A stretch of 10,869 nucleotides of DNA, from contig WFYB01000119.1 of the NCBI GenBank assembly GCA_015490315.1, positions 1 through 10,869 of the forward strand, in the 5' to 3' direction. This DNA is from Sulfurovum sp. (GTDB lineage Bacteria > Campylobacterota > Campylobacteria > Campylobacterales > Sulfurovaceae). Below the pieces are notes generated by a model. The model did no database searches. It was not told the DNA's origin and was given only the letters and a program-made list of their open reading frames with translations. The position numbers and the translations under genes were made by a program. Shown piece after piece: positions 1 to 6,378 of the stretch; the stretch's first letter is position 1; each line of letters starts with the position of its first letter.

Positions 1-378
1 GCAGGCGGCGGCCGATATGACAAGCTGGTCGAATACCTTGACGGCAAACCGACCCCTGCTGTCGGCTTCGCCATAGGGATCGAGCGTATCATGGAACTGA
101 TCAAAATGCCGAAGAAGCAAAAAGAGGGTATCTATATGGGTGCGATGACACCTGAAGCGGTAGAGCATCTTTTCCCGCTTGCAGCCAAAAAACGCAAAGA
201 GACCAAAGTCACAGTCGAATATACTCCCAAAGGGTTCAAAACCCACATGAAAGGTGCTGACAAAGCCGGTGCGCGCTATGCCCTTCTTATAGGTGAAGAT
301 GAACTCAAAAACGGTACTGTATGGATCAAAGATTTGGAAACCAAAGAGGAAAATATTATAAAATTAGAAGCGTTCTAA
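1..378 (+). CDS. hisS: Histidyl-tRNA synthetase, C-terminal part (5' end outside window)
   Basis: Charges tRNA-His with histidine in the cytoplasm; class II aminoacyl-tRNA synthetase. The frame is open from base 1, and 125 residues are visible before the TAA. They open with the glycine-rich histidine-binding motif GGGRYD (residues 3-7 region), followed by TPAVGFAIGIERI (18-30), which is class II motif 3 with its catalytic Arg29. The last ~85 residues form the anticodon-binding alpha/beta domain (IYMGAMTPEA, then ARYALLIGEDELKNGTVWIKD), typical of the HisRS C-terminus, so the 3' end looks complete. An internal ATG at 91 is not a start, because the conserved motif 3 lies upstream of it in the same frame. 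In C. jejuni this gene is followed by speA; here about 6 kb of opposite-strand genes intervene. Identification is firm; the N-terminal catalytic half cannot be judged. Confidence 0.96.
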   Translation, partial: AGGGRYDKLVEYLDGKPTPAVGFAIGIERIMELIKMPKKQKEGIYMGAMTPEAVEHLFPLAAKKRKETKVTVEYTPKGFKTHMKGADKAGARYALLIGEDELKNGTVWIKDLETKEENIIKLEAF

Positions 379-388
379 ACGCTTCTAA
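364..388 (-). terminator. Rho-independent terminator of the porin gene, overlapping the hisS stop
   Basis: An 11-bp perfect stem (364-374 pairing with 378-388) closes on the triloop CTA. On the minus strand the stem is followed by TTTTATAATATTT, a U-rich tail, 20 nt after the porin stop codon. On the plus strand the sequence after the stem lacks a T run, so it fits a terminator for the porin better than for hisS. The hairpin covers the hisS stop codon (376-378) and its last codons. Confidence 0.6.
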
Positions 389-407
389 CTAAAAACTGAA
401 TCTACTT

Positions 408-1766
408 TTAAAACCTGTAATTTGCAATCACACGATACTGCTGAAAATCATCCAGTTGCGAGATAGTACCATCTTCTCTGGCTGAAGTATTATTTTTTAC
501 GAAAATTCCTTTTAATGCAACAGAAAAATGTTTATCATATTTGTAGGAGAGTACTACATTGAAGTCTTTCTGTTTTCCTTTTGTAAACTTATCATTATCC
601 GCAATCATATAAGCAAATGAAGTTTTAATACCTTTAAAACCGGTAAAATCATACCCTTGCGTATAAGAAAACTTAAAAGATTTTGTACCACCGATATAGA
701 TACTATCTGCAGTCAAACCTTTTCCATAATTTGATACAAACAAATCATTTGAAGTGATCATATTGGTATAAAGAGGTGTGCCATCCCAAGGCAATACAAG
801 GCTGTCATGGACACTATCATCGCTACTGATATAAGTATAGCCCATCATGAAACTACTTTCTTGATAATGAATATCCCCTTTAAATGAAAAAGCCTCAGTA
901 TTAATCTTTTTCCCACCTGTCAAAGAACCTACAGATGATAAATTGGTATTTGCAGTCCCAATACTTCTTTGAATGATGCTCTCAAATCCAAGATTGTACG
1001 TATAGTTGTCATTTGTGCCTGTATAATTTATATTTGCATAAACTGAATTAAGAAAGTTCTTTGCATAATAATCATAAGCTGAAGCAGAGAACTGATCATG
1101 CTTCCATAATAGAGATGCCACAAGCAAGTCCCCTTTAGTATCTCCGGTAATTGCTTTAGTGTTTGCTCCGAGTGCGTGTTCAACTATATTAATAAAATCA
1201 TTCGAAGTTCTTTGTTTGAAGTGTGTCAGATAATCTCCCTCCAAAGTCAACCCTTGATCTTCTATATGATAGCCAACTCTCGCACCCTGTACAGCGGAAG
1301 GCAGCATGCGTACTGTTTTTGCATCTATCAGTGGCGTTTTTACTACTTGGCGACCATAATTTATAAAGAAGTTGTTGTAATCATAATTTACAAATGCTTC
1401 TCCAAGTACAGTAAAAGATTTCTGGGCAATATCACCAGAAGGATTGCCGTTGTCCAGCCTAACACCATTGTCACGTCCCAAAATCGATGTATCGACCGCT
1501 CCACTCAATCCAAAACCATTAGTGGTCATAAATGTGGCTTGTGCACTAATACCGTACAAAGGTGCTGTTTTATAGCCCAATGTTCCACCTATCGCATTGG
1601 CATTAGCAGAAGTATCTTTATGTGGAATATCGTTTTGCTTATCCGTTTGGATATAGTAATATTTAATATTTCCATAGGCTTTACCTTCTTCAAACATGGA
1701 AGCAACATTGTCTGCACTATGTACATATACTATGCCCAATAGAGTACCTATCAGTAATTTTCTCAT
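408..1766 (-). CDS. OprD-like outer-membrane porin
   Basis: Predicted outer-membrane beta-barrel channel of 452 residues. A short signal peptide, MRKLLIGTLLGIVYVHS, precedes ADNVASMFEEGKAYG. The mature part is rich in alternating aromatic/polar strands, contains YGRQVVKTPLIDAKTVRMLP (a region typical of OprD/Opr porins), and ends in ANYRF with the C-terminal Phe expected for BAM-dependent barrel insertion. The start at 1766 is preferred over the upstream in-frame ATG (1805) because AAGGAG (1780-1775) lies 8 nt before it and the signal peptide then begins properly. The gene diverges from the carbonic anhydrase and ends at the hairpin at 364-388. Its base composition is visibly more AT-rich than hisS, speA or aspB. 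Substrate is unknown; family members pass small organic acids, amino acids or ions, and proximity to a carbonic anhydrase is only a weak hint of inorganic-carbon handling. Confidence 0.85.
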   Translation of the reverse strand: MRKLLIGTLLGIVYVHSADNVASMFEEGKAYGNIKYYYIQTDKQNDIPHKDTSANANAIGGTLGYKTAPLYGISAQATFMTTNGFGLSGAVDTSILGRDNGVRLDNGNPSGDIAQKSFTVLGEAFVNYDYNNFFINYGRQVVKTPLIDAKTVRMLPSAVQGARVGYHIEDQGLTLEGDYLTHFKQRTSNDFINIVEHALGANTKAITGDTKGDLLVASLLWKHDQFSASAYDYYAKNFLNSVYANINYTGTNDNYTYNLGFESIIQRSIGTANTNLSSVGSLTGGKKINTEAFSFKGDIHYQESSFMMGYTYISSDDSVHDSLVLPWDGTPLYTNMITSNDLFVSNYGKGLTADSIYIGGTKSFKFSYTQGYDFTGFKGIKTSFAYMIADNDKFTKGKQKDFNVVLSYKYDKHFSVALKGIFVKNNTSAREDGTISQLDDFQQYRVIANYRF

Positions 1767-1825
1767 TTTATCTTCTCCTTGTTTGTATAGAATAATCATA
1801 ACCATAATGAAATAAAAATATATTT

Positions 1826-1831
1826 TTTATA
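1826..1831 (-). promoter_or_regulatory. Candidate -10 box for the porin
   Basis: TATAAA on the minus strand, about 60 nt upstream of the ATG at 1766, in a very AT-rich region. There is no clear -35, which is usual for vegetative promoters of Campylobacterota. Several other AT-rich hexamers could serve, so this is a weak call. Confidence 0.3.
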
Positions 1832-1852
1832 GTATTTAGCAGATAACATTAT

Positions 1853-1873
1853 GGGAATATTTTATATTTTCCC
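1853..1873. repeat. Imperfect palindrome in the porin/carbonic anhydrase intergenic gap
   Basis: GGGAA (1853-1857) and TTCCC (1869-1873) flank an AT-rich core that continues the symmetry with interruptions. It lies 22 bp upstream of the candidate porin -10, where an activator or repressor could bind. The rest of the 1767-2050 gap is AT-rich promoter-like DNA with a further small inverted repeat, ATACTT/AAGTAT (1922-1927 and 1933-1938). I see no small gene in it. Confidence 0.3.
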
Positions 1874-2011
1874 TATAGATCTTAAGTATTCCATCAATAC
1901 AGAGAATATTTTTAATATATAATACTTATTAAAAGTATGGTTTTGTGCAGAATTTATAATCTTATAAAGCATTTTCGCTCATAATTGCTTCCTCTTTAAT
2001 ATCAAATCTAT

Positions 2012-2017
2012 TATACT
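2012..2017 (+). promoter_or_regulatory. Candidate -10 box for the carbonic anhydrase
   Basis: TATACT ends 33 bases before the ATG at 2051, giving a leader of about 25-30 nt that carries AAGGA (2040-2044). No well-spaced -35 is visible. The position is sensible, but the surrounding DNA is AT-rich and chance matches are easy. Confidence 0.3.
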
Positions 2018-2050
2018 CATAGGATAAATCATTTCTAACAAGGAAGAAAC

Positions 2051-2815
2051 ATGCAAAAAAATATCAAACTGCTACTTAGCACAATTGCAGCACTTACACT
2101 CTGCAATGTCCAACTGAGTGCAAATGAAACAAAAGCCCATACAGACCATTGGGGTTATACAGGACACAATACCCCTGACAAATGGGGGAAATTGTCCGAA
2201 AAGTTTAGGGAATGTGGTGTAGGTCTCAACCAATCACCGATCAATATTACGAACTCTCTACATGCCAACCTGCCTCCACTCTCACCAAACTATAGCCACA
2301 GCTCAAAAAACATTGTAGACAACGGACATACAATACAGGTCAATATGGAACCGGGTGATACAGTTACTATAGACGGCATTACTTTTGAACTCAAACAATT
2401 TCACTTTCATTCACCTAGTGAAAACCAAATTGATGGAAAGTCTTTCCCGCTTGAAGCTCATTTCGTTCATGCAGATAAAAAGGGTGATCTTGCAGTCATT
2501 GCTGTAATGTTCCAAGAGGGTGAGGCGAATCCGGAGTTAGAAAAAATATGGGCAGATATGCCAAATAAAGAAGGTGACACCAAAGTATTGCAACTAAAAG
2601 AAATTGCAAAAAAACTTCTACCCAAAGACAAGCATTACTATAGGTTCAATGGTTCTCTCACAACACCACCTTGTACAGAAGGTGTGAGATGGTTTGTGCT
2701 CAAGCAGCCGCTAACCGTTTCAAAAGAGCAAATTAAAAAATTCCATGATGACACTATGCATCACAACAATAACAGACCTATCCAGCCACTGGATGCAAGA
2801 ATAATTGTTGACTAG
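2051..2815 (+). CDS. Periplasmic alpha-class carbonic anhydrase
   Basis: Interconverts CO2 and bicarbonate; exported to the periplasm by the signal peptide MQKNIKLLLSTIAALTLCNV (cleavage probably near LSA-NE, residue 24). The 254-residue protein is full length for bacterial alpha-CAs. Zinc ligands are His118 and His120 in QFHFHSPSEN and His137 in EAHFVH. Glu124 matches Glu106 of human CA II, Thr204 in SLTTPPC is the gatekeeper Thr199, and His93 in DNGHTIQV is the proton-shuttle position. Cys55 (RECGVG) and Cys208 (TPPCTEG) are placed for the disulfide seen in bacterial enzymes. NNRPIQPLDAR near the C-terminus is the family's closing motif. AAGGA at 2040-2044 supports the ATG. In a CO2-fixing or acid-exposed organism it would feed bicarbonate/CO2 conversion at the envelope; that role is inference. 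The gene is AT-rich like the divergent porin, hinting at a shared origin. Confidence 0.95.
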   Translation: MQKNIKLLLSTIAALTLCNVQLSANETKAHTDHWGYTGHNTPDKWGKLSEKFRECGVGLNQSPINITNSLHANLPPLSPNYSHSSKNIVDNGHTIQVNMEPGDTVTIDGITFELKQFHFHSPSENQIDGKSFPLEAHFVHADKKGDLAVIAVMFQEGEANPELEKIWADMPNKEGDTKVLQLKEIAKKLLPKDKHYYRFNGSLTTPPCTEGVRWFVLKQPLTVSKEQIKKFHDDTMHHNNNRPIQPLDARIIVD

Positions 2816-2829
2816 AGCAACAACGTACA

Positions 2830-2856
2830 AAGAATGCTTTATCTTAAGGCATTCTT
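2830..2856. terminator. Hairpin between convergent carbonic anhydrase and lipoprotein genes
   Basis: AAGAATGC (2830-2837) pairs perfectly with GCATTCTT (2849-2856). The stem can be extended inward by a G-T wobble and three A-T pairs around a TCT loop. It is the only structure in the 50-bp gap between the stops at 2815 and 2866. The tails are only moderately T-rich on both sides, so a bidirectional terminator is likely but not textbook. Confidence 0.55.
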
Positions 2857-2865
2857 GCTCCTCTT

Positions 2866-3480
2866 CTATCTAATCCACTCAAGCAGATCCAGACTTAAGC
2901 GATTCATTACTCTATTAGTTGCTGCGGCATATCCGGCTGCATCTACTGTCGGTGTAGGCTCCTTGTAGGTAAAACGCCGGCTTTTGATCAGTTTGCCGCT
3001 GCGCATATCAACAAGGGCAAATTCGATAGAGATAACAGCATAGGAATCGTTCCCTCTGATATAGTGACAAAGATCATAGACCACACTTTCCAGACGCATA
3101 TCTTCAGGCACAGATGACTGGAAAGGGAGTACTGCTTTGTAGAGCCTGCTCTTTTGCAGTGTCTGGATTAGATTTCCCTGAATCAGTTTGCCGATACTGT
3201 TGGACCATTGGGAGTTCTGATAGTATCCCCGTTCATGCATGCTGTAGGAGTATGTCATTTTATAACTGAGAGGCTCACGGATCGAGAGAGGGAAAGAGAC
3301 TTTGAGTACTTTGTTACGATAGGGACTCTGCGCAAATGCCTCTGCTTTTGGCGGCATCAGTGTATAGATGTTTAGTGGCGGTGCCTCTTTGAGACTACAC
3401 CCTGCCAGCATCAATAAAAGAGACAATACTCCCATACATTTCAGTGTAAGACTCTTGTGCATATACCTGTTAGACTTCAT
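2866..3480 (-). CDS. ABC-type transport auxiliary lipoprotein (PqiC/YmbA-like), last gene of the mla operon
   Basis: A 204-residue lipoprotein. A hydrophobic signal ends in the lipobox LAGC with lipidated Cys28 followed by Ser, which favours outer-membrane sorting. After it comes PPLNIYTLMPPKAEAF, the typical opening of the PqiC/YmbA-type family (ABC-type transport auxiliary component). The remaining sequence alternates short beta strands and helices, consistent with that fold. The ATG at 3480 overlaps the mlaD stop by 4 bases (ATGA), and AAAGGA lies upstream, so it is translationally coupled to mlaD. By analogy with PqiABC it may dock the MCE protein to the outer membrane; this is inferred. 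C. jejuni has, from memory, a lipoprotein gene in the same place after its MCE gene (Cj1646-Cj1649, iamBA region). No separate mlaC-type periplasmic carrier is present here. Confidence 0.8.
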   Translation of the reverse strand: MKSNRYMHKSLTLKCMGVLSLLLMLAGCSLKEAPPLNIYTLMPPKAEAFAQSPYRNKVLKVSFPLSIREPLSYKMTYSYSMHERGYYQNSQWSNSIGKLIQGNLIQTLQKSRLYKAVLPFQSSVPEDMRLESVVYDLCHYIRGNDSYAVISIEFALVDMRSGKLIKSRRFTYKEPTPTVDAAGYAAATNRVMNRLSLDLLEWIR

Positions 3481-4430
3481 TCCCCCGGTCCTTTGCGTGG
3501 TTTTCTCGATTTGAAGATAAAGTCGCTTGGACTCTCTTCCATCTGACGGATCAAACCGTTGATCTGGCTTGTCAGCAGCGAAGTATCGATGATCAGCGGC
3601 TCGAAAATCTGTTTGAGATCATAATCACCGCGGTTAAGCCCTTTTTCCACTTTGAGGGTTACGCGGTTGAAGTTTTTTGTGGTCTGCTGCAATTTTTTGA
3701 GTGCCGGTACAGTTGCCTGGCTGATCGCATGAAAATCGCGCTGCATAATATGAAAATCTGCCGTAGCACCGCTCACTTTTTTATCAAGGTTTTTCATTGA
3801 TACTTTAAGCTCATTGACTGCAGATGTCACCTCATCGAGCGAATCGATCGCCTTGCTCTCCAGAAGTTCCGCTTTTTGTGTGACCTTTTTGGTATTTTCC
3901 AAAATCTGGTCGATATTCTCTATATTTTTGGTCGTAAATATCCTCTGGCTCTTCTCAAGCAGGGCATTGAGCTGCTCACTAAGTAGCCCTATCCCCTCTT
4001 TGGCTTTGAAAAACCAGGAGGGTTTGCTCTTGATCACCGGGATAAATCCGGGGCGGGGTTGAAGGGTTTTTGCCTCATTGCTACCGCCGTCGATCACCAC
4101 CGAAAGCAGTCCGGTCACACCGATCATCTCGAGATGGGCTACCATATCCTCCTTGATCGGTATACCGTGCTTGATCTTGACCAGTACTTCAACACGTTCC
4201 ACATTGTTCGGATCGATACGTATCGCCGCCACACGCCCTACATCCACCCCCTTGAGCTTCACCGTCGAATCTTTCGAAAGTCCCGCAACCGACTCGGTAA
4301 AGTAGATCTTGTAGGTATCATACTGCTCTTTCATATCGAACTTCGCCAGCCAAAAAGCAAAGAGGATCAACCCTGCACCAAATAGCAATACAAAGAGTCC
4401 CACCACAGTATAATTGACCTTACTGTACAT
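3477..4430 (-). CDS. mlaD: MlaD-like MCE-domain lipid-transport protein
   Basis: Substrate-binding subunit of an Mla-type phospholipid ABC transporter, anchored in the inner membrane and exposed to the periplasm. It has 317 residues: one N-terminal membrane helix (about 8-29, VVGLFVLLFGAGLILFAFWL), then a single MCE domain (about 38-115) with the conserved KLKGVDVGRV and GVTGLLSVVIDGG segments. A long predicted helical/coiled-coil tail (about 145-260) is followed by a basic C-terminus. It is longer than E. coli MlaD (about 180 residues); the helical tail resembles the extended MCE proteins that build needle-like tunnels. It overlaps the end of mlaF by 11 bases and is preceded by AAAGG. The lipoprotein downstream overlaps its stop codon. 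Function and direction of lipid movement are inferred from the family. Confidence 0.88.
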   Translation of the reverse strand: MYSKVNYTVVGLFVLLFGAGLILFAFWLAKFDMKEQYDTYKIYFTESVAGLSKDSTVKLKGVDVGRVAAIRIDPNNVERVEVLVKIKHGIPIKEDMVAHLEMIGVTGLLSVVIDGGSNEAKTLQPRPGFIPVIKSKPSWFFKAKEGIGLLSEQLNALLEKSQRIFTTKNIENIDQILENTKKVTQKAELLESKAIDSLDEVTSAVNELKVSMKNLDKKVSGATADFHIMQRDFHAISQATVPALKKLQQTTKNFNRVTLKVEKGLNRGDYDLKQIFEPLIIDTSLLTSQINGLIRQMEESPSDFIFKSRKPRKGPGE

Positions 4431-5208
4431 TTTCTGCCTTTATCTTCCCGAGATACTTCTCTTGGGTATATTCATTTTTGAAGAATGCTTCAACAAACGG
4501 ATGTGTAGATTGTAACACATTTTTCAGATCGCCCTCCACTACCACATGCTTGTCTGCAAGCACTGCCATACGGTCAACGATACTGAAGATCGAATCAAGA
4601 TCATGGGTGATCATCACTACCGTAATCCCCAACAGCTCCCTGAGCTCTACGATCAGCTTGTCAAAATTGCGCGCACCGACAGGATCAAGACCGGAAGTAG
4701 GCTCATCGAGAAAAAGCAGCTTTGGATCCATCGCCAGCGCACGTGCCAGTGCCGCACGTTTGATCATCCCGCCGCTGAGCTCAGAGGGATAGAGTGCACC
4801 GACATGAGGTGCGAGCCCCACCATAGCGATCTTGGTACGCACCAGTTCCTCTCTGAGCTGCTTACTCAGGTCGGTGTACTCTTTGAGCTGCAGTTCGATA
4901 TTTTCTGCGACGGTCAGCGAAGAGTAGAGCGCACCAAACTGAAAGAGTACCCCCCACTCTCTGCGCAACTCCTGCGCCTCTTCATAGCTGATATCCGTCA
5001 CATCATACCCCAAGACCGTGATCTTGCCGGCAGTCGGTCGCAGCAGCATGATCATCTCTTTCATCAGGACAGATTTGCCTGAGCCGCTCTCTCCGAGAAT
5101 ACCATAGATCTCATGTTCATTTACATGGAGATTGACGCCGTCATGTATCGTACGCTCCCCGAAGCGTGTTACCACATCTTTGACCTCGATCACTCTTTTT
5201 GGACTCAT
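4420..5208 (-). CDS. mlaF: MlaF-like ATP-binding protein of the lipid ABC transporter
   Basis: Cytoplasmic ATPase that powers the MlaE permease. The 262 residues carry all ABC motifs: Walker A GESGSGKS (39-46), Q-loop Gln90 in LFQFGALYSS, signature LSGGMIKRAALARA (144-157), Walker B LLFLDEP (164-170), D-loop SGLD (172-175) and switch His202 in ITHDLDSIF. The LSGGM form of the signature and FQFGALYSSLTV are typical of the MlaF branch. The ATG at 5208 overlaps the mlaE stop in ATGA, and GGAG lies 8 nt upstream, so permease and ATPase are translationally coupled. From memory, the C. jejuni counterpart is iamA (Cj1647). No motif is damaged. Confidence 0.93.
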   Translation of the reverse strand: MSPKRVIEVKDVVTRFGERTIHDGVNLHVNEHEIYGILGESGSGKSVLMKEMIMLLRPTAGKITVLGYDVTDISYEEAQELRREWGVLFQFGALYSSLTVAENIELQLKEYTDLSKQLREELVRTKIAMVGLAPHVGALYPSELSGGMIKRAALARALAMDPKLLFLDEPTSGLDPVGARNFDKLIVELRELLGITVVMITHDLDSIFSIVDRMAVLADKHVVVEGDLKNVLQSTHPFVEAFFKNEYTQEKYLGKIKAENVQ

Positions 5209-6308
5209 AGACCAAGCTCCGTATAGATCACCGAGAAGAGCGCATCAAATGCGATGACCAGAAAGATAGAGTTGACCACAGAAGCTGTCGTCTGCAGTCC
5301 GATACTCTCAGTATTATCCGAGACCTTGAAACCGCGAAAACACCCTATCGCCGCAATCACAAAGGCAAAGACCGGTCCCTTGATCATGCCCAGTATATAG
5401 TGCTTGACCTCCAGTACCTCATAGAGACGATCCACAAACATACCAAAGGTGATATGCAGTTGCAGACCTGATGCCACCATGCCTCCAAAAATTCCGACGA
5501 TATCGGCAAAAAAGATCAAAATGGGCAGGGCAATGATCAAAGCGACGATACGCGGCAGCACCAGGAAATTGTAGGGATCAAAGCCCATGGTACGCATGGC
5601 AGCGATCTCTTCAGTGATCTTCATCGCACCGATCTCTGCGGTATAGGCAGAGCCGCTTCGTCCTGCGATCACGATCGCTGTGATCATGGGTCCAAGTTCC
5701 CGTGTGATTGAGATACCTACCGTATCGACGATGAAGATATCTGCACCAAATTTGGCAAGCTGCACCGCACCCTGATAGGCGATGACCATCCCGACAAGAA
5801 AGGCGGTCAGACCGATGATCATCAATGCACTAAAACCGGACTGATAGATATGATATACCGTCTCTTTGAGCCGAAAGAAACGCGGATGGGTGATCACATG
5901 AAATGCCGTGATCATCGTCTCCCCCAAAAAGGTGAGAAAATCCCTGAAGTCACTGTAGAGTCCAACAACCTTCTTGCCCAGACTCTCAAGAAAATGCTCT
6001 TCTCTCGGCGGTACGCTCTCATGCATACTTTTGACCAAAAGGTTGTACATCTCCTGCTGTTTAGGGGTGTAGCCTACCACTTTGACCTCTGTATGTTTTT
6101 GGAAACGCTCCAGATACTCGATAAAGAGCAGTACTCCCGCACTGTCAAAAAGCTTTACACCACTTACATCCCAGATGATCTTCCGATCAGTCGGTACCTT
6201 CTGAAGCAGCTTCTCTATCTGCGGTACTGTTTTGATCGTCCACTCACCCTTGCTGATAAGTTTCAAATACTGCTCATGGTCTTCATAGAGAAGGTAGGCA
6301 CTGTTCAT
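5205..6308 (-). CDS. mlaE: MlaE-family lipid ABC permease with N-terminal STAS domain
   Basis: Inner-membrane permease of the Mla/MCE transporter, 367 residues. Residues ~1-100 form a STAS-like domain (KIIWDVSGVKLFDSAG, 43-58, with Ser56 at the usual regulatory position), equivalent to a fused MlaB. Residues ~120-367 are the MlaE permease, with about five membrane segments and the conserved RELGPMITAIVIAGRSGSA (203-221) and GAMKITEEIAAMRTMGFDP block. The upstream in-frame start at 6449 would add 47 residues antisense to speA, with no family similarity that I can see; ATG 6308 begins just before the STAS domain. No Shine-Dalgarno is visible before it, but a TATAAT lies 7 nt upstream, so the mRNA may be leaderless. 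It is first in the order mlaE-mlaF-mlaD-lipoprotein, matching, from memory, the Campylobacter iamB-iamA arrangement. Confidence 0.9.
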   Translation of the reverse strand: MNSAYLLYEDHEQYLKLISKGEWTIKTVPQIEKLLQKVPTDRKIIWDVSGVKLFDSAGVLLFIEYLERFQKHTEVKVVGYTPKQQEMYNLLVKSMHESVPPREEHFLESLGKKVVGLYSDFRDFLTFLGETMITAFHVITHPRFFRLKETVYHIYQSGFSALMIIGLTAFLVGMVIAYQGAVQLAKFGADIFIVDTVGISITRELGPMITAIVIAGRSGSAYTAEIGAMKITEEIAAMRTMGFDPYNFLVLPRIVALIIALPILIFFADIVGIFGGMVASGLQLHITFGMFVDRLYEVLEVKHYILGMIKGPVFAFVIAAIGCFRGFKVSDNTESIGLQTTASVVNSIFLVIAFDALFSVIYTELGL

Positions 6309-6315
6309 AGGGACT

Positions 6316-6321
6316 ATTATA
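6316..6321 (-). promoter_or_regulatory. -10 box of the mla operon promoter, very close to the mlaE ATG
   Basis: A perfect TATAAT on the minus strand, with only 7 bases before the mlaE start at 6308. Transcription would begin at or next to the A of the ATG. No recognisable -35 is seen. Confidence 0.5.
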
Positions 6322-6344
6322 GGTAAGATTAGATTAAGTTTTGA

Positions 6345-6350
6345 TATAAT
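6345..6350 (+). promoter_or_regulatory. -10 box of the speA-cysE promoter
   Basis: A perfect TATAAT in TTTTGATATAATTG, 28 bases before the speA ATG, giving a leader of about 20 nt that contains AAGGA. T-rich DNA precedes it and there is no clear -35, as is usual for Campylobacterota sigma-70 promoters. It lies 23 bp from the opposing mla -10, so the two upstream elements overlap. Confidence 0.6.
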
Positions 6351-6378
6351 TGTCAGATCATAAATACAAGGATTGGGC

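Noticed and set aside
1176..1742. 188-residue plus-strand frame opposite the porin
   Set aside because: It is antisense to a well-supported porin, rich in Ile/Tyr/Cys with no domain, and has no supporting ribosome-binding site.
1767..1805. Longer porin starting at 1805
   Set aside because: The 13 added residues precede a proper signal peptide, and the internal ATG at 1766 has a strong AAGGAG 8 nt upstream.
1939..1948. Sigma-54 promoter upstream of the carbonic anhydrase
   Set aside because: TGG and TGC are present, but the GG-to-GC gap is 6 bases rather than the required 10.
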